A DNA stretch of 64,000 bases. It comes from Bacillota bacterium (GTDB lineage: Bacteria; Bacillota; Clostridia; Acetivibrionales; JAMNXU01). Both the position numbers and the translations under genes were made by a program. The stretch spans positions 84,967-148,966 of the forward strand of contig JAMNXU010000010.1 of the NCBI GenBank assembly GCA_023623175.1, written 5' to 3'. Every line of letters begins with the position of its first letter. The first letter of the stretch is position 1. The notes below the pieces were generated by a model. That model saw only the letters and a list, made by a program, of their open reading frames with translations, had not been told where the DNA came from and did no database searches. Shown here one piece after another: positions 20,753-30,797 of this stretch.

Positions 20753-22366
20753 TTGAAAGCTACAAAGCAAAATTACAGGCTGGCCGGCGCCGCAATAACG
20801 GTAATGACTTCAATGGTTCTCAGCAGGGCTACGGGTTTTCTGAGATCGACCCTGATTCCCAACATGCTTTCCAAGAACGATTCCGATGCGTTGTTTGCGG
20901 CATTTTCCATTACCAACTTCATGTATTTCCTGCTTGTTGGAGGATCTATAGCAGCTGCGCTCATTCCCGTATTGTCGGGATACATAGCGAGACGCCAGGA
21001 ACAGGAAGGCTGGAAAGCGGTAAGTTCATTCATAAACTGTGTTGTAATACTGATGGTTTTGTTCAGTATCGCCGGAATTATTTTTTCCAGGCAACTGGTC
21101 GATTTGACTGCGACAAAACTCAACGCCGAGGCAAAAAGGACTGCTGTCCAGGTAACCCGGATCATGTTTCCATCCGTGTGTTTCATTATGCTGGCCGGTT
21201 TCACCAACGGGGTGCTGAACTCCTACAAGAGATTTGCCGCAGCCGCGTTCGGTCCGTCGGTATATAACATTGGAACCGTTCTTAGCATACTGCTTTTTAA
21301 TAAATACGGTGTGGACAAGATTGCGCTGGGTATAATGGGCAGCTCGCTGTTTTATTTTCTTTTCCAGTTCCAGTTTGCGTTCAAAAATTTCAGGCACTAC
21401 AGGCCCGTTATACTTTTCAGGAACGCAGGTTTCAGAAGACTGGTGCGCCTTGCGGTGCCATCGCTCGCGGCTTCGTCTATCATGCCGCTTAACGTGCTGA
21501 TTTCGCAGCGCTTTGCTTCCTATTTTCCCGGGGGAAGCTTGACGGCATATTCCAATTCAACGGATATATGGCAGCTGCCCTACGGCATATTCGCCATGGG
21601 CCTTGGTACGGCCATATTGCCTTCACTCTCAGAGAATTACGCGCTCGAGGACAACGATGAATACTGCCGTGTGCTGGAAAAGGCCCTGCGCTCGGTACTG
21701 TTTCTCGTGGTGCCCTCGATGGCGGCTTTTCTTGCCATACCCCAGCATGTTGTCAGCGTGATATACAAGTGGTCGCCCCTTTTTGACAGTACGCGACTAG
21801 CGGTTACAGCCAACCTGCTTGCGTGGTTTACGCCGGCGATGTTGGCCCAGTCACTGCTGGCCATATTGAACAGGGCCTTTTATGCGCGCAACGATGTATT
21901 TACTCCGGTAATTACGGGCGTTGCCTCCATGCTTGTCAATATTGCGTCATGCCTGCTGCTCGTCGGAAAATTCCGAAACGTTTTCGGACTCGGGAGCGTG
22001 GCGTTTTCCTATTCGCTGCAAAGCGTGGTTTGCGCTGCGGTACTGATAGTAATACTGTCAAAAAAGGACCGGCTGTTCCGGCCCAACAGGCTGGTACCCT
22101 ACCTGGCCAGGGTTTCACTCGCTTCAGCTATAATGGGCGTGCTGATTTTTATTCTGAGCCGCATGATTCCCGTTGATTTTGCGGAAATCTTCAGCCTTGC
22201 CGGAAAAATTCGAGAAGCAGCGGTCATGGCAATTTTTGTCGCCGTCGGTGTCGCGCTGTATTTCACGGCGGCGATTGTTCTCGGTGTAGAGGAGGCAGTA
22301 AATTTACTGGGTATATTGAGGAAAAAATTATTGCGACTTAGAAATGATTCTTTACCTGAAAACTGA
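20753..22366 (+). CDS. murJ: lipid II flippase MurJ/MviN family
   Basis: multi-TM; SRATGFLRSTLIPNMLS, AALIPVLSGYIAR, GLGTAILPSLSE; TTG start proposed at 20753, ORF opens upstream. Confidence 0.88.
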   Translation: MKATKQNYRLAGAAITVMTSMVLSRATGFLRSTLIPNMLSKNDSDALFAAFSITNFMYFLLVGGSIAAALIPVLSGYIARRQEQEGWKAVSSFINCVVILMVLFSIAGIIFSRQLVDLTATKLNAEAKRTAVQVTRIMFPSVCFIMLAGFTNGVLNSYKRFAAAAFGPSVYNIGTVLSILLFNKYGVDKIALGIMGSSLFYFLFQFQFAFKNFRHYRPVILFRNAGFRRLVRLAVPSLAASSIMPLNVLISQRFASYFPGGSLTAYSNSTDIWQLPYGIFAMGLGTAILPSLSENYALEDNDEYCRVLEKALRSVLFLVVPSMAAFLAIPQHVVSVIYKWSPLFDSTRLAVTANLLAWFTPAMLAQSLLAILNRAFYARNDVFTPVITGVASMLVNIASCLLLVGKFRNVFGLGSVAFSYSLQSVVCAAVLIVILSKKDRLFRPNRLVPYLARVSLASAIMGVLIFILSRMIPVDFAEIFSLAGKIREAAVMAIFVAVGVALYFTAAIVLGVEEAVNLLGILRKKLLRLRNDSLPEN

Positions 22367-22390
22367 GAACTTTACATGAAAACCAAGAAC
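22351..22390. repeat. 20-bp tandem duplication spanning murJ stop codon
   Basis: tttacctgaaaactgagaac / tttacatgaaaaccaagaac, 17/20 identical. Confidence 0.75.
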
Positions 22391-22450
22391 CAGTTATCGA
22401 CAACATTAGCAATAAATTGTTAATAATTTGTAAAATAATACATTTATCCA

Positions 22451-22479
22451 TTGACTTATGGAAGAAAAAGATATATAAT
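22451..22479 (+). promoter_or_regulatory. recA promoter
   Basis: TTGACT-17 nt-TATAAT. Confidence 0.75.
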
Positions 22480-22486
22480 TTTTTCA

Positions 22487-22498
22487 GAACAAGCGTTC
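22487..22498 (+). promoter_or_regulatory. LexA (SOS) box
   Basis: GAACAAGCGTTC, matches the Gram-positive GAAC-N4-GTTC operator; 7 nt downstream of the -10. Confidence 0.8.
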
Positions 22499-22528
22499 GA
22501 TAAACTTTTGAGGGGGATATTTCTCAAC

Positions 22529-23575
22529 ATGTCTGAAAAGAAAAAAGCACTCGACATAGCTTTGAGCCAGATTGAAAAGCAATTCGGAAAAGGCGCGGTC
22601 ATGAGACTAGGCGAATCTACTCATCTGAATGTTGACGTCATTCCCACGGGAGCGCTGGGACTTGATATCGCTCTCGGAGTGGGAGGTGTGCCGCGCGGAA
22701 GAATCGTGGAAATTTTCGGACCGGAGTCTTCAGGAAAAACAACGGTTGCGCTTCACATTATCGCTGAAGCTCAGAAAGCAGGAGGCGAAGCTGCTTTTAT
22801 CGACGCTGAACATGCGCTCGATCCCGTTTATGCCCAGAATCTCGGGGTCAACATAGAGGATCTGATCGTTTCACAGCCCGATACCGGCGAACAGGCGCTT
22901 GAAATAGCCGAAGCCCTGGTGAGGAGCGGGGCGATAGATGTTATTGTTATAGACTCGGTTGCCGCTCTTGTTCCAAAAGCGGAAATAGACGGGGAAATGG
23001 GCGATGCCCATGTGGGACTTCAGGCCCGGCTCATGTCCCAGGCCCTGAGAAAACTGGCCGGAGTTATAAGCAAGTCCAACACAACGGCCATATTTATCAA
23101 CCAGTTGAGGGAAAAAGTCGGTGTGATGTTCGGCAATCCTGAAACGACGCCGGGCGGACGCGCATTGAAATTTTATGCTTCCGTAAGGCTCGATGTCAGG
23201 CGCGTTGAGTCTATAAAGCAGGGCAATGAAGTTATTGGCAGCAGAACGAGGGTCAAGGTCGTGAAGAACAAGGTTGCGCCCCCGTTCAAGGAAGCCGAAT
23301 TTGACATTATTTACGGGGCCGGCATTTCGAGGGAAGGAAGCGTTCTGGACATAGGAGTCAGCCTGGATATCATAAACAAGAGCGGTTCATGGTTCTCTTA
23401 CAACGGCCAGAGGATAGGGCAGGGCAGGGAAAATGCAAAACAGTTCCTCAGTGAGAACAGGGACATTTTGGAAGAAATTGAACGAAAAATCAGGGAGAAT
23501 TACAGCCAGGCATTTTTGAAAAGCATGAGCTCCAGCAGGGAAATTTCACCGGAAGATAATGCTTTCGAAAGCTGA
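22529..23575 (+). CDS. recA: recombinase RecA
   Basis: [68 protein letters not shown]. Confidence 0.98.
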   Translation: MSEKKKALDIALSQIEKQFGKGAVMRLGESTHLNVDVIPTGALGLDIALGVGGVPRGRIVEIFGPESSGKTTVALHIIAEAQKAGGEAAFIDAEHALDPVYAQNLGVNIEDLIVSQPDTGEQALEIAEALVRSGAIDVIVIDSVAALVPKAEIDGEMGDAHVGLQARLMSQALRKLAGVISKSNTTAIFINQLREKVGVMFGNPETTPGGRALKFYASVRLDVRRVESIKQGNEVIGSRTRVKVVKNKVAPPFKEAEFDIIYGAGISREGSVLDIGVSLDIINKSGSWFSYNGQRIGQGRENAKQFLSENRDILEEIERKIRENYSQAFLKSMSSSREISPEDNAFES

Positions 23576-23612
23576 GCCTGCTTAAATCCGCAAATCGGCT
23601 GCAGGTGAAATT

Positions 23613-24236
23613 ATGCAGATAACGGATGTTGTTAAAAGCAAAAAAAACAGGGATGTTCTGTCCGTATACGTGGACAACCGTTTTGCCTTCTCGATCCGCG
23701 AAGAAGATTTCCTGGCGCTGGGACTCTATGAAAAGTCCGAAATAACCGATGAGGAGATAGAGCATATCAAAAAACACGTAATAAAAAAAGACGCCAAAAA
23801 CGCCGCAATTAGGTACCTTGCCCTGAAACTGCACACTGAAAGGGAAGTCAGGCAGAAGCTGGAATCGGAAGGTTATGACACCGATACGATTGACGAAACA
23901 ATTTCAGAGCTTAAATCAATGGGTTACATAAATGACCTGATTTATGCGCAGAAATTCCTGTACGACAGGAGCAAGCTCAAGCCGAAATCGCGGAGAATGC
24001 TTGGTTATGAACTTAAAAGCAGGGGAGTGCCCGATGAAATAATCCAGACTGCATTAAGCGAGTACTCACCCGATGACGAAGCGGTGGCGGAAAGCCTTTT
24101 GAGGAGGAAATTCGGAAAGTACGACCTGAGCGACGAGGTATATTTCAAAAAAGCTTTCGCTTTCCTCAGGCACAGGGGATTTGACGGCGATCTCGTCATG
24201 AATTTGCTCAGAAAATATAAAAATGAAGATATATAG
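23613..24236 (+). CDS. recX: regulatory protein RecX
   Basis: position after recA; AIRYLALKLHTEREVRQKLESEGY, DLIYAQKFLYDRSKLKPKSRRMLGYELKSRGV. Confidence 0.9.
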   Translation: MQITDVVKSKKNRDVLSVYVDNRFAFSIREEDFLALGLYEKSEITDEEIEHIKKHVIKKDAKNAAIRYLALKLHTEREVRQKLESEGYDTDTIDETISELKSMGYINDLIYAQKFLYDRSKLKPKSRRMLGYELKSRGVPDEIIQTALSEYSPDDEAVAESLLRRKFGKYDLSDEVYFKKAFAFLRHRGFDGDLVMNLLRKYKNEDI

Positions 24237-24335
24237 AATTCCTGGTATTAAAAGTAATAAATGATAAACTTGTAAACATAAATTCAGCAAGCTTGAAACA
24301 GATAGGGGCGTCGAAAAACGCCCCGTTTAATTGCA

Positions 24336-25496
24336 TTAGTCTTTTTTCGCGGAAAGCTCCTTTATCAGTTCCAGCGCAATGATGTTTCTCTGTATCTGGT
24401 TGGTGCCTTCATATATTTGAGTTATCTTTGCATCGCGCATCATTTTTTCAACGGGATATTCCTTCATGTAGCCATAACCTCCAAGGATTTGTACTGCGTC
24501 AGTTGTGACTTTCATGGCAGTGTCGGAAGCCATTACCTTTGCCATTGCGCTTTCCTTGGAGAAATTTTTGGCGCCGCTGTCTATGTACCTGCAAGTCTGG
24601 TAGACAAGCGCCCTTGCCGCTTCTATCTGGATGGCCATGTCGGCAAGCATGTGCTGTATTGCCTGGAATGATGATATGGGCTGGCCAAACTGGACCCTTT
24701 CCCTCGAGTATTTCAGGGCAGCGTCAAAGGCGCCCTGGGCAATGCCCAAAGCCTGGGCTGCGACACCGGGTCGGGTTCTGTCAAGGGTTTTCATTGCAAC
24801 TATAAAGCCCATTCCTTCGCGCGCCAGCAGATTTTCCTTCGGTATCCTGCAGTTTTCGAAAATCAGTTCCCTCGTGCTTGATGCACGAATGCCCATCTTG
24901 TTTTCCTTTTTTCCGAAAGAAAATCCCGGAGTGCCCTTTTCGACTATAAAGGCGGAAAAACCCCTCGCTCCCCTGGACCTGTCAGTGCAGGCTATTATTG
25001 TATATATGTCGGCTTCTCCTCCGTTGGTTATCCATTGCTTGGTTCCGTTCAGGACATATTCATCGCCGTCACGGACCGCCGTTGTCTGTATTCCCGCGGC
25101 GTCGCTGCCCGCATTGGCTTCCGTCAGGCCGAAGGCGGCAAGCTTTTTGCCTGCGGCAATATCAGGCAGGTATTTTCTTTTTTGTTCCTCGTTTCCGAAG
25201 AGTATTATGGGAAACGCGCCGAGACCGGTTCCTGCAAAGGCGAGAGCTATTCCTCCGCAGGCGCGGCTAAGTTCCTCTACCACGAGAGCCATTTCAAAGA
25301 CGCCTCCGCCGAGGCCGCCGTATTCTTCCGGGATATATACCCCGCAAAGATCGGAGTCGGCGAGCACCTTGACAATGTCATGGGGAAAAATGCCTTCCTC
25401 GTCATATTTAAGAGCAACGGGCGCTATTTTTTCATCCGCGATTCTTGCCGCAAGCTCTTTAATCATTTTCTGTTCTTCGGTTAAAAAGTAATCCAT
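24336..25496 (-). CDS. acyl-CoA dehydrogenase
   Basis: FGLTEANAGSDA, QWITNGG, ERVQFGQPISSFQAIQHMLADM, QILGGYGYMKEYPVEKMMRDAKITQIYEGTNQIQR. Confidence 0.95.
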   Translation of the reverse strand: MDYFLTEEQKMIKELAARIADEKIAPVALKYDEEGIFPHDIVKVLADSDLCGVYIPEEYGGLGGGVFEMALVVEELSRACGGIALAFAGTGLGAFPIILFGNEEQKRKYLPDIAAGKKLAAFGLTEANAGSDAAGIQTTAVRDGDEYVLNGTKQWITNGGEADIYTIIACTDRSRGARGFSAFIVEKGTPGFSFGKKENKMGIRASSTRELIFENCRIPKENLLAREGMGFIVAMKTLDRTRPGVAAQALGIAQGAFDAALKYSRERVQFGQPISSFQAIQHMLADMAIQIEAARALVYQTCRYIDSGAKNFSKESAMAKVMASDTAMKVTTDAVQILGGYGYMKEYPVEKMMRDAKITQIYEGTNQIQRNIIALELIKELSAKKD

Positions 25497-25535
25497 CCCG
25501 ACACACTCCTTTGTACGGTGAATTATTAATAACTA

Positions 25536-25552
25536 TTATTATCTGGTAATAA
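25536..25552 (-). promoter_or_regulatory. putative FapR operator upstream of acyl-CoA dehydrogenase
   Basis: TTATTATCTGGTAATAA; same TTATTA-N5-TAATAA layout as the site upstream of fapR. Confidence 0.6.
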
Positions 25553-25565
25553 ATACTATGGAAAT

Positions 25566-25594
25566 AGTATAATACATATTAACCACGCATGCAA
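25566..25594 (-). promoter_or_regulatory. putative promoter of acyl-CoA dehydrogenase
   Basis: - strand TTGCAT-17 nt-TATACT, 13 nt upstream of the operator-like palindrome. Confidence 0.55.
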
Positions 25595-25710
25595 CCCAAA
25601 AAGCCGCAGGAAAATAAGACACGCGCAGATTCCTCAAGGCATCCTTGGCGGGACTTTTGCGCGGTTCTAATCATAGTTGACAAATCATTCTTTAAAGGAA
25701 ATAATGTAAT

Positions 25711-27078
25711 ATGGATTTAAGGATGGAGAGTGTTATTTTGAAGAAGACTGTAGGACTTGTTTCCCTTGGATGTCCCAAAAACCTTGTGGACAGCGAAATC
25801 ATGCTCGGACTGCTTTCAGCCGATGAATACGAGATAACCGGCGACAGGGATAACGCCGATATTTTGATAGTAAATACATGCGGATTCATAGATTCGGCAA
25901 AACAGGAGTCAATAGAGACAATTCTCGAACTGGCCCGGTGCAAGCAGGAAAGATGCAAACTGCTCATTGTCACCGGTTGCCTGGCTGAACGTTACCGTGA
26001 CGAGATAATGAAGGAAATACCCGAGGTTGACGCCGTTGTTGGAACGGGTGATTATGGCAGTATAGTGGAAATTGTCAAAAGGGCGGAACAGGGGGAAAAA
26101 CCCGTTTGCTGCGGCATTTCCGACCGTCTGGATTACCTTGAGAACGAAAGGCTTGTTTCGACGGGAAAAGCATATGCGTACGTCAAGATTGCCGAGGGCT
26201 GCAGCAACCATTGCACCTATTGCATAATTCCCGCGCTGAGGGGCGAGTACAGGAGCAGAAAAATGGAAGACATCGTGAAGGAAACCAGGGCGCTGGTTTC
26301 GCAGGGCACGAAGGAACTGATACTCATCGCCCAGGATACAACGCGCTACGGAAAAGATTTGTACGGGAAGCCTGCGCTGGTACCGCTGCTCAGGGAGCTT
26401 TCTGCCATTGAAGGGGTGCACTGGATACGGCTTCTTTATTGTTACCCGGAAGAGATTGACCGCGAGCTCATTGATGAAATAAAATCAAATAATAAGATAT
26501 GCAAATACCTCGACATTCCCATTCAGCACATAAGCGCCAAGATACTGAAGCTTATGGGCAGGAGGGGAACGCCCGAATTCATCAGGAACCTGCTGGATAC
26601 TCTCAGGCGGGAAATACCGGGAATAATCCTGAGAACTTCGCTGATAACCGGTTTTCCCGGTGAAAGCGAGGAAGATTTCAATGAACTTTATGAATTTGTA
26701 AAGGAAACTAAGTTTGACCGCCTTGGAGTTTTTGTCTATTCAAGGGAAGAAGGCACCGCGGCTGCCAGGATGAAAAACCAGGTGCCAAGAAGGACGGCGC
26801 GGCAGAGGCAGCGGAAAATAATGGAGCTTCAGAGGGAAATTTCTGCCGAGAAAAACAGAAGCTTTTTAGGCCAAATGCTGGATGTGCTGATAGAAGGAGT
26901 TTCTGACGACGGTATTTTTTATTTGGGAAGAAGTTATGCCCATGCACCTGACATTGACGGCCTGATCCATGTACTGAGTCCCGAGCCCCTGGAGAATGGA
27001 CAGATTGTCAGGGTAAAGATACTGAATGCGGATAATTATGATTTAATAGGAGAGGTCCAAGATGAATCTGCCCAATAA
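25711..27078 (+). CDS. rimO: ribosomal protein S12 methylthiotransferase RimO
   Basis: GLVSLGCPKNLVDSEIMLG; radical SAM CSNHCTYCIIP; RLLYCYPEEID. Confidence 0.93.
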   Translation: MDLRMESVILKKTVGLVSLGCPKNLVDSEIMLGLLSADEYEITGDRDNADILIVNTCGFIDSAKQESIETILELARCKQERCKLLIVTGCLAERYRDEIMKEIPEVDAVVGTGDYGSIVEIVKRAEQGEKPVCCGISDRLDYLENERLVSTGKAYAYVKIAEGCSNHCTYCIIPALRGEYRSRKMEDIVKETRALVSQGTKELILIAQDTTRYGKDLYGKPALVPLLRELSAIEGVHWIRLLYCYPEEIDRELIDEIKSNNKICKYLDIPIQHISAKILKLMGRRGTPEFIRNLLDTLRREIPGIILRTSLITGFPGESEEDFNELYEFVKETKFDRLGVFVYSREEGTAAARMKNQVPRRTARQRQRKIMELQREISAEKNRSFLGQMLDVLIEGVSDDGIFYLGRSYAHAPDIDGLIHVLSPEPLENGQIVRVKILNADNYDLIGEVQDESAQ

Positions 27079-27697
27079 AATAACGCTGACGAGAATTTTC
27101 CTGGTTCCCGTATTCATGCTGTTCATAATACCGCTGCCCGAACGGTTTGTCATGAGCAGCCTGTTGTCGTTCATACAGCCGCAGCTCAAGGCTCTGAACG
27201 ATTTCATATTGAACTACGGAAATTATATCGGCGCAGTGTTTTTCATAATAGCTTCGAGCACTGACGGAGTGGACGGATATATCGCGAGAAAGAGAAAGCA
27301 GATTACAAAACTGGGTATTTTTCTTGATCCCATAGCAGACAAGCTCCTTATCATAGCGGCGCTTGTGGCTTTGGTTCAGCGCAATGAACTGACGGGATAC
27401 GGAATATCGGGATGGGCAGCCATGATCATTATAGCGCGCGAGCTTCTGGTCACGGGTCTGAGATCCGTTGCCGCGACGGAAGGAATCGTCATTGCCGCTG
27501 GAAAACTTGGGAAACTGAAGATGGTTACCCAGACCGTGGCGATTTCAGTCACTCTGCTCGAAAACTTCCCGTTCAGGTATTTAGGTATTCCCTTTGACCG
27601 CTATGCCATATTTGTTGCGGTGATAATCACTGTTTACTCAGGGTACGATTATATCAGGAAAAATATTAATGTTCTGATTGAGAAAAAAGCGGGCTGA
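27062..27697 (+). CDS. pgsA: CDP-diacylglycerol--glycerol-3-phosphate 3-phosphatidyltransferase
   Basis: MNLPNKITLTRIFLVPVFM; CDP-alcohol motif DGVDGYIARKRKQITKLGIFLDPIADKLL; overlaps rimO by 17 nt. Confidence 0.92.
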   Translation: MNLPNKITLTRIFLVPVFMLFIIPLPERFVMSSLLSFIQPQLKALNDFILNYGNYIGAVFFIIASSTDGVDGYIARKRKQITKLGIFLDPIADKLLIIAALVALVQRNELTGYGISGWAAMIIIARELLVTGLRSVAATEGIVIAAGKLGKLKMVTQTVAISVTLLENFPFRYLGIPFDRYAIFVAVIITVYSGYDYIRKNINVLIEKKAG

Positions 27698-27765
27698 GTA
27701 ACCTGGCACTGACAATACGTGATCAAGATATTCGTTTTGGAGTATAACTGAATACAATTGGATGT

Positions 27766-27789
27766 AAAAGCCGCTTTTGCGGCTTTTTT
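27766..27789 (+). terminator. intrinsic terminator after pgsA
   Basis: aaaagccgc-ttt-tgcggctttttt. Confidence 0.85.
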
Positions 27790-28024
27790 GCTGCATGGAA
27801 CCACCTGGCTTGATATTGGAATATCTTGTTTTGAATATACTTTTTAAATATAATTTATTTTTAACGGATTTGTGTTTGACATACATATTTCAGTATTTTT
27901 ATTGTGAAATATATTCAATTTGAATACATTTTTATTGAAACAAATCATTTCTGAAACATTTGAAATACATTTTAAAGGAAAAGGTTGCATATCGAAAAAA
28001 TATATAATATACTTTTATCATCAG

Positions 28025-28047
28025 AATTTATTACTTGGTAATAAATT
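28025..28047 (+). promoter_or_regulatory. putative FapR operator upstream of fapR
   Basis: AATTTATTAC-TTG-GTAATAAATT, perfect 10-bp palindrome; core TTATTACTTGGTAATAA resembles FapR consensus TTAGTACCTGGTACTAA. Confidence 0.8.
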
Positions 28048-28086
28048 TGCCCGTTTAAATATATGTATTTAATCAGAGGTGTATCT

Positions 28087-28650
28087 ATGAGCAGATCGTT
28101 GTCCAAGAGGGAGAGGCACAAACTCCTGTTGGAAAAAATTGAAGAAGATCCCTTTTTAACTGACGAAGAGCTGGCGGAACAACTCTCCGTGAGCATTCCG
28201 ACCATTCGGCTGGACCGGCTTGAACTGGGCATTCCCGAGCTTCGGGGAAGAATAAAAAATGTAGCCGAGGAAAATTATAGAAAAGTAAGGTCGATGCACG
28301 GAAGGGAAATAATCGGAGAGCTTGTAGATCTAAACCTCGGCCAGAGTGGCATTTCCATTCTTGAGACAAACATGGACATGGCTTTTGAAAAGACGAGAAT
28401 AGTAAGGGGTCATTTCATATATTCCCTGGCTGAATCCCTTGCGATAGCGGTTATTGACGCCCAGGTCGCACTGGTGGGCGTGGCGAACATTAAATACAAG
28501 ACCCCGGTTTACGCGGGGAGCAAACTTGTGGCAAAAGCCGAAGTAAAAAGAAAAAGGGACAACAAGTACATTGTCTGGGTGAAAATATACGTAAAGCAGG
28601 AGGAAACCTTCAGGGGAAAGTTCATACTTGTATCCCTTGAAAAGGTTTAA
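28087..28650 (+). CDS. fapR: fatty acid and phospholipid biosynthesis transcription factor FapR
   Basis: [42 protein letters not shown]; hot-dog C-terminal domain; directly before plsX. Confidence 0.93.
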   Translation: MSRSLSKRERHKLLLEKIEEDPFLTDEELAEQLSVSIPTIRLDRLELGIPELRGRIKNVAEENYRKVRSMHGREIIGELVDLNLGQSGISILETNMDMAFEKTRIVRGHFIYSLAESLAIAVIDAQVALVGVANIKYKTPVYAGSKLVAKAEVKRKRDNKYIVWVKIYVKQEETFRGKFILVSLEKV

Positions 28651-28733
28651 GCAGGATTTGGTTCTGAGACTGGTCCTGTTTTGAGCCTGATATTTAATGA
28701 ATCTGAAATTATACTGAAAGTTTTTTAATAGGA

Positions 28734-29762
28734 GTGACAGTTTTGGTTATAATAGTCGATGCCATGGGCGGGGACAATGCCCCGGAAGCGATTGTAAACG
28801 GATGCATAGACGCATTGCTTGAAAGAAACGGATTCGAGATACTGCTTGTCGGTGATGCCGGAAAAATTGAAAAGATAATAAAGGAAAGGAAATACAGCGG
28901 AAAAGGGCTGAGAATTCACAATGCGACCGAGGTTATTGAAAACAATGACGTGCCCGTGAAGGCTATAAAATCAAAAAAGGATTCCTCGATGGTCGTGGGT
29001 CTTAACCTGTTAAAGGAGAAAAAGGGCGAAGTTTTCCTTTCCGCGGGTAACACCGGGGCCCTTACCGTAGGATCAATGCTGACCCTCGGAAGAATCAGGG
29101 GAGTGGTAAGGCCAGCCCTCGCGCCGATACTGCCTGCAAAAAAAAGCGGTGTAATGCTCGTGGACGCGGGAATAAACACCGTGTGCAAGCCTGTGAATTA
29201 CCTGCAATTCGGAATACTGGGCTCGTTGTACATGAGGAATGTCATGGGCATAGAAAATCCCAGGGTAGGTCTCGTCAATGTAGGTTCCGAGGACCAGAAG
29301 GGCAATGAAACAATTAAACAGGCATACAAGCTTCTCTCGGAATCCGGAATCAATTTTATAGGCAATATCGAAGGCAGGGACATTCCTGAAAGCGTTGTCG
29401 ACGTAGCCGTGACCGACGGATTCACGGGCAATGTGGCTCTGAAGCTGATGGAGGGCGTAGGGTCCCTGTTTATAACGGAACTGAAAAATATATATACTTC
29501 GAACCTTTTGTCAAAAATCTCGGCACTGGCTGTCTCCGGCAGTCTCAAGAAGTTCAGGAGGAAGTTTGATTACGCGGAATATGGCGGAACGCTGATTCTC
29601 GGTGTTGACGGCAAGGTTATGAAAACCCACGGAAGTTCCAATGCCAAGGCCGTGAAAAAATCGGTATTCAATGCAGTAAATCTTGCACAAAGCAATATAA
29701 TCGAGATTATCCGCGAGCAATTCAAGGACATGGAGGTCGGCGATATTGAAAACGAGATTTAA
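28734..29762 (+). CDS. plsX: phosphate acyltransferase PlsX
   Basis: IIVDAMGGDNAPEAIV; SAGNTGAL; start GTG 28734 or TTG 28743. Confidence 0.95.
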   Translation: MTVLVIIVDAMGGDNAPEAIVNGCIDALLERNGFEILLVGDAGKIEKIIKERKYSGKGLRIHNATEVIENNDVPVKAIKSKKDSSMVVGLNLLKEKKGEVFLSAGNTGALTVGSMLTLGRIRGVVRPALAPILPAKKSGVMLVDAGINTVCKPVNYLQFGILGSLYMRNVMGIENPRVGLVNVGSEDQKGNETIKQAYKLLSESGINFIGNIEGRDIPESVVDVAVTDGFTGNVALKLMEGVGSLFITELKNIYTSNLLSKISALAVSGSLKKFRRKFDYAEYGGTLILGVDGKVMKTHGSSNAKAVKKSVFNAVNLAQSNIIEIIREQFKDMEVGDIENEI

Positions 29763-30771
29763 ACCGGCAGGAATAATTGGTATCGGAAGCTGTTTGCCCG
29801 AAAATGTCCTCACGAACAGTGACCTGGAAAAAATGGTTGACACCAGCGATGAATGGATAATAAAGCGCACGGGCATCCGCGAGCGCAGGATCCTGGATAA
29901 AGGTCAGCCTGCCTATTCCATAGGATATGAAGCAGCGCTGAGGGCCATTGAAGATGCAGGAATAAGCGCAGAAGACATTGACCTTATAATCGTAGCCACG
30001 GAAACTCCCGATTACCTGACGCCTTCAACGGCTTGCATCCTCCAGGGAAAACTCGGCGCCAGGAATGCAGCGGCATTTGACCTTAACGCTGCCTGCACGG
30101 GAATGATTTACGCGTTGTCCGTTGCAAGGCAGTATGTCAGCAGCGGCACGTACAGGTATGTCCTGGTGGTGTGCTGCGAAGGTCTTTCCAAGGTGACGGA
30201 CTGGCAGGACAGGAAGACATGCGTGCTTTTCGGCGATGCCGCGGGAGCCGTCGTCATAGGAGAAGTGGAAGAAGGCTATGGAATAATAGATACATACCTG
30301 GGTTCCGACGGGGAGGCGGGTCGCTGCCTTACCATACCGTGCTGCCATATGGATGAATCGGATATTGAAAAAAGGACTCATGAAAACAAGCGCGTGCTGT
30401 GGATGGACGGCAGCGAAGTGTTCAAATTCGCCGTCAGAATAATGGAACATGCGACGGAAAAAATTCTAGACTTAACAGGCACTCTTCCCGGGGATCTTAA
30501 GATGATATTTCCACACCAGGCGAATGTTCGCATAATTGAAGGCGCACTTAAGAGGCTCGGGATATCCGACGAAAACATGATGCCCGTAATTCATAAATAC
30601 GGCAATATTTCTTCAGCTTCCATACCCGTGTCCATTGACGAGGCATACAGGGCTGGAAGGCTGTTGAAGGGAGACAAAATACTTCTGGTCGGATTCGGAG
30701 GCGGTCTGACCTGGGGTTCGGCAATAATCCGATGGAATAAGAATCAGCCCGGGGATACGGGCGTTAATTAA
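29746..30771 (+). CDS. fabH: 3-oxoacyl-ACP synthase III
   Basis: GIGSCLPENVLTNSDLE, DTSDEWIIKRTGIRERR, DLNAACTGMIYAL, FPHQANVRIIE. Confidence 0.95.
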   Translation: MKTRFKPAGIIGIGSCLPENVLTNSDLEKMVDTSDEWIIKRTGIRERRILDKGQPAYSIGYEAALRAIEDAGISAEDIDLIIVATETPDYLTPSTACILQGKLGARNAAAFDLNAACTGMIYALSVARQYVSSGTYRYVLVVCCEGLSKVTDWQDRKTCVLFGDAAGAVVIGEVEEGYGIIDTYLGSDGEAGRCLTIPCCHMDESDIEKRTHENKRVLWMDGSEVFKFAVRIMEHATEKILDLTGTLPGDLKMIFPHQANVRIIEGALKRLGISDENMMPVIHKYGNISSASIPVSIDEAYRAGRLLKGDKILLVGFGGGLTWGSAIIRWNKNQPGDTGVN

Positions 30772-30797
30772 GCGGAATTTAGCAAAGGAGGGGCTTT

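Noticed and set aside
24631-25491. 286-aa + strand ORF opposite the acyl-CoA dehydrogenase
   Set aside because: Antisense shadow of a clear acyl-CoA dehydrogenase; composition rich in Ser/Pro/Ala with no domain signature.
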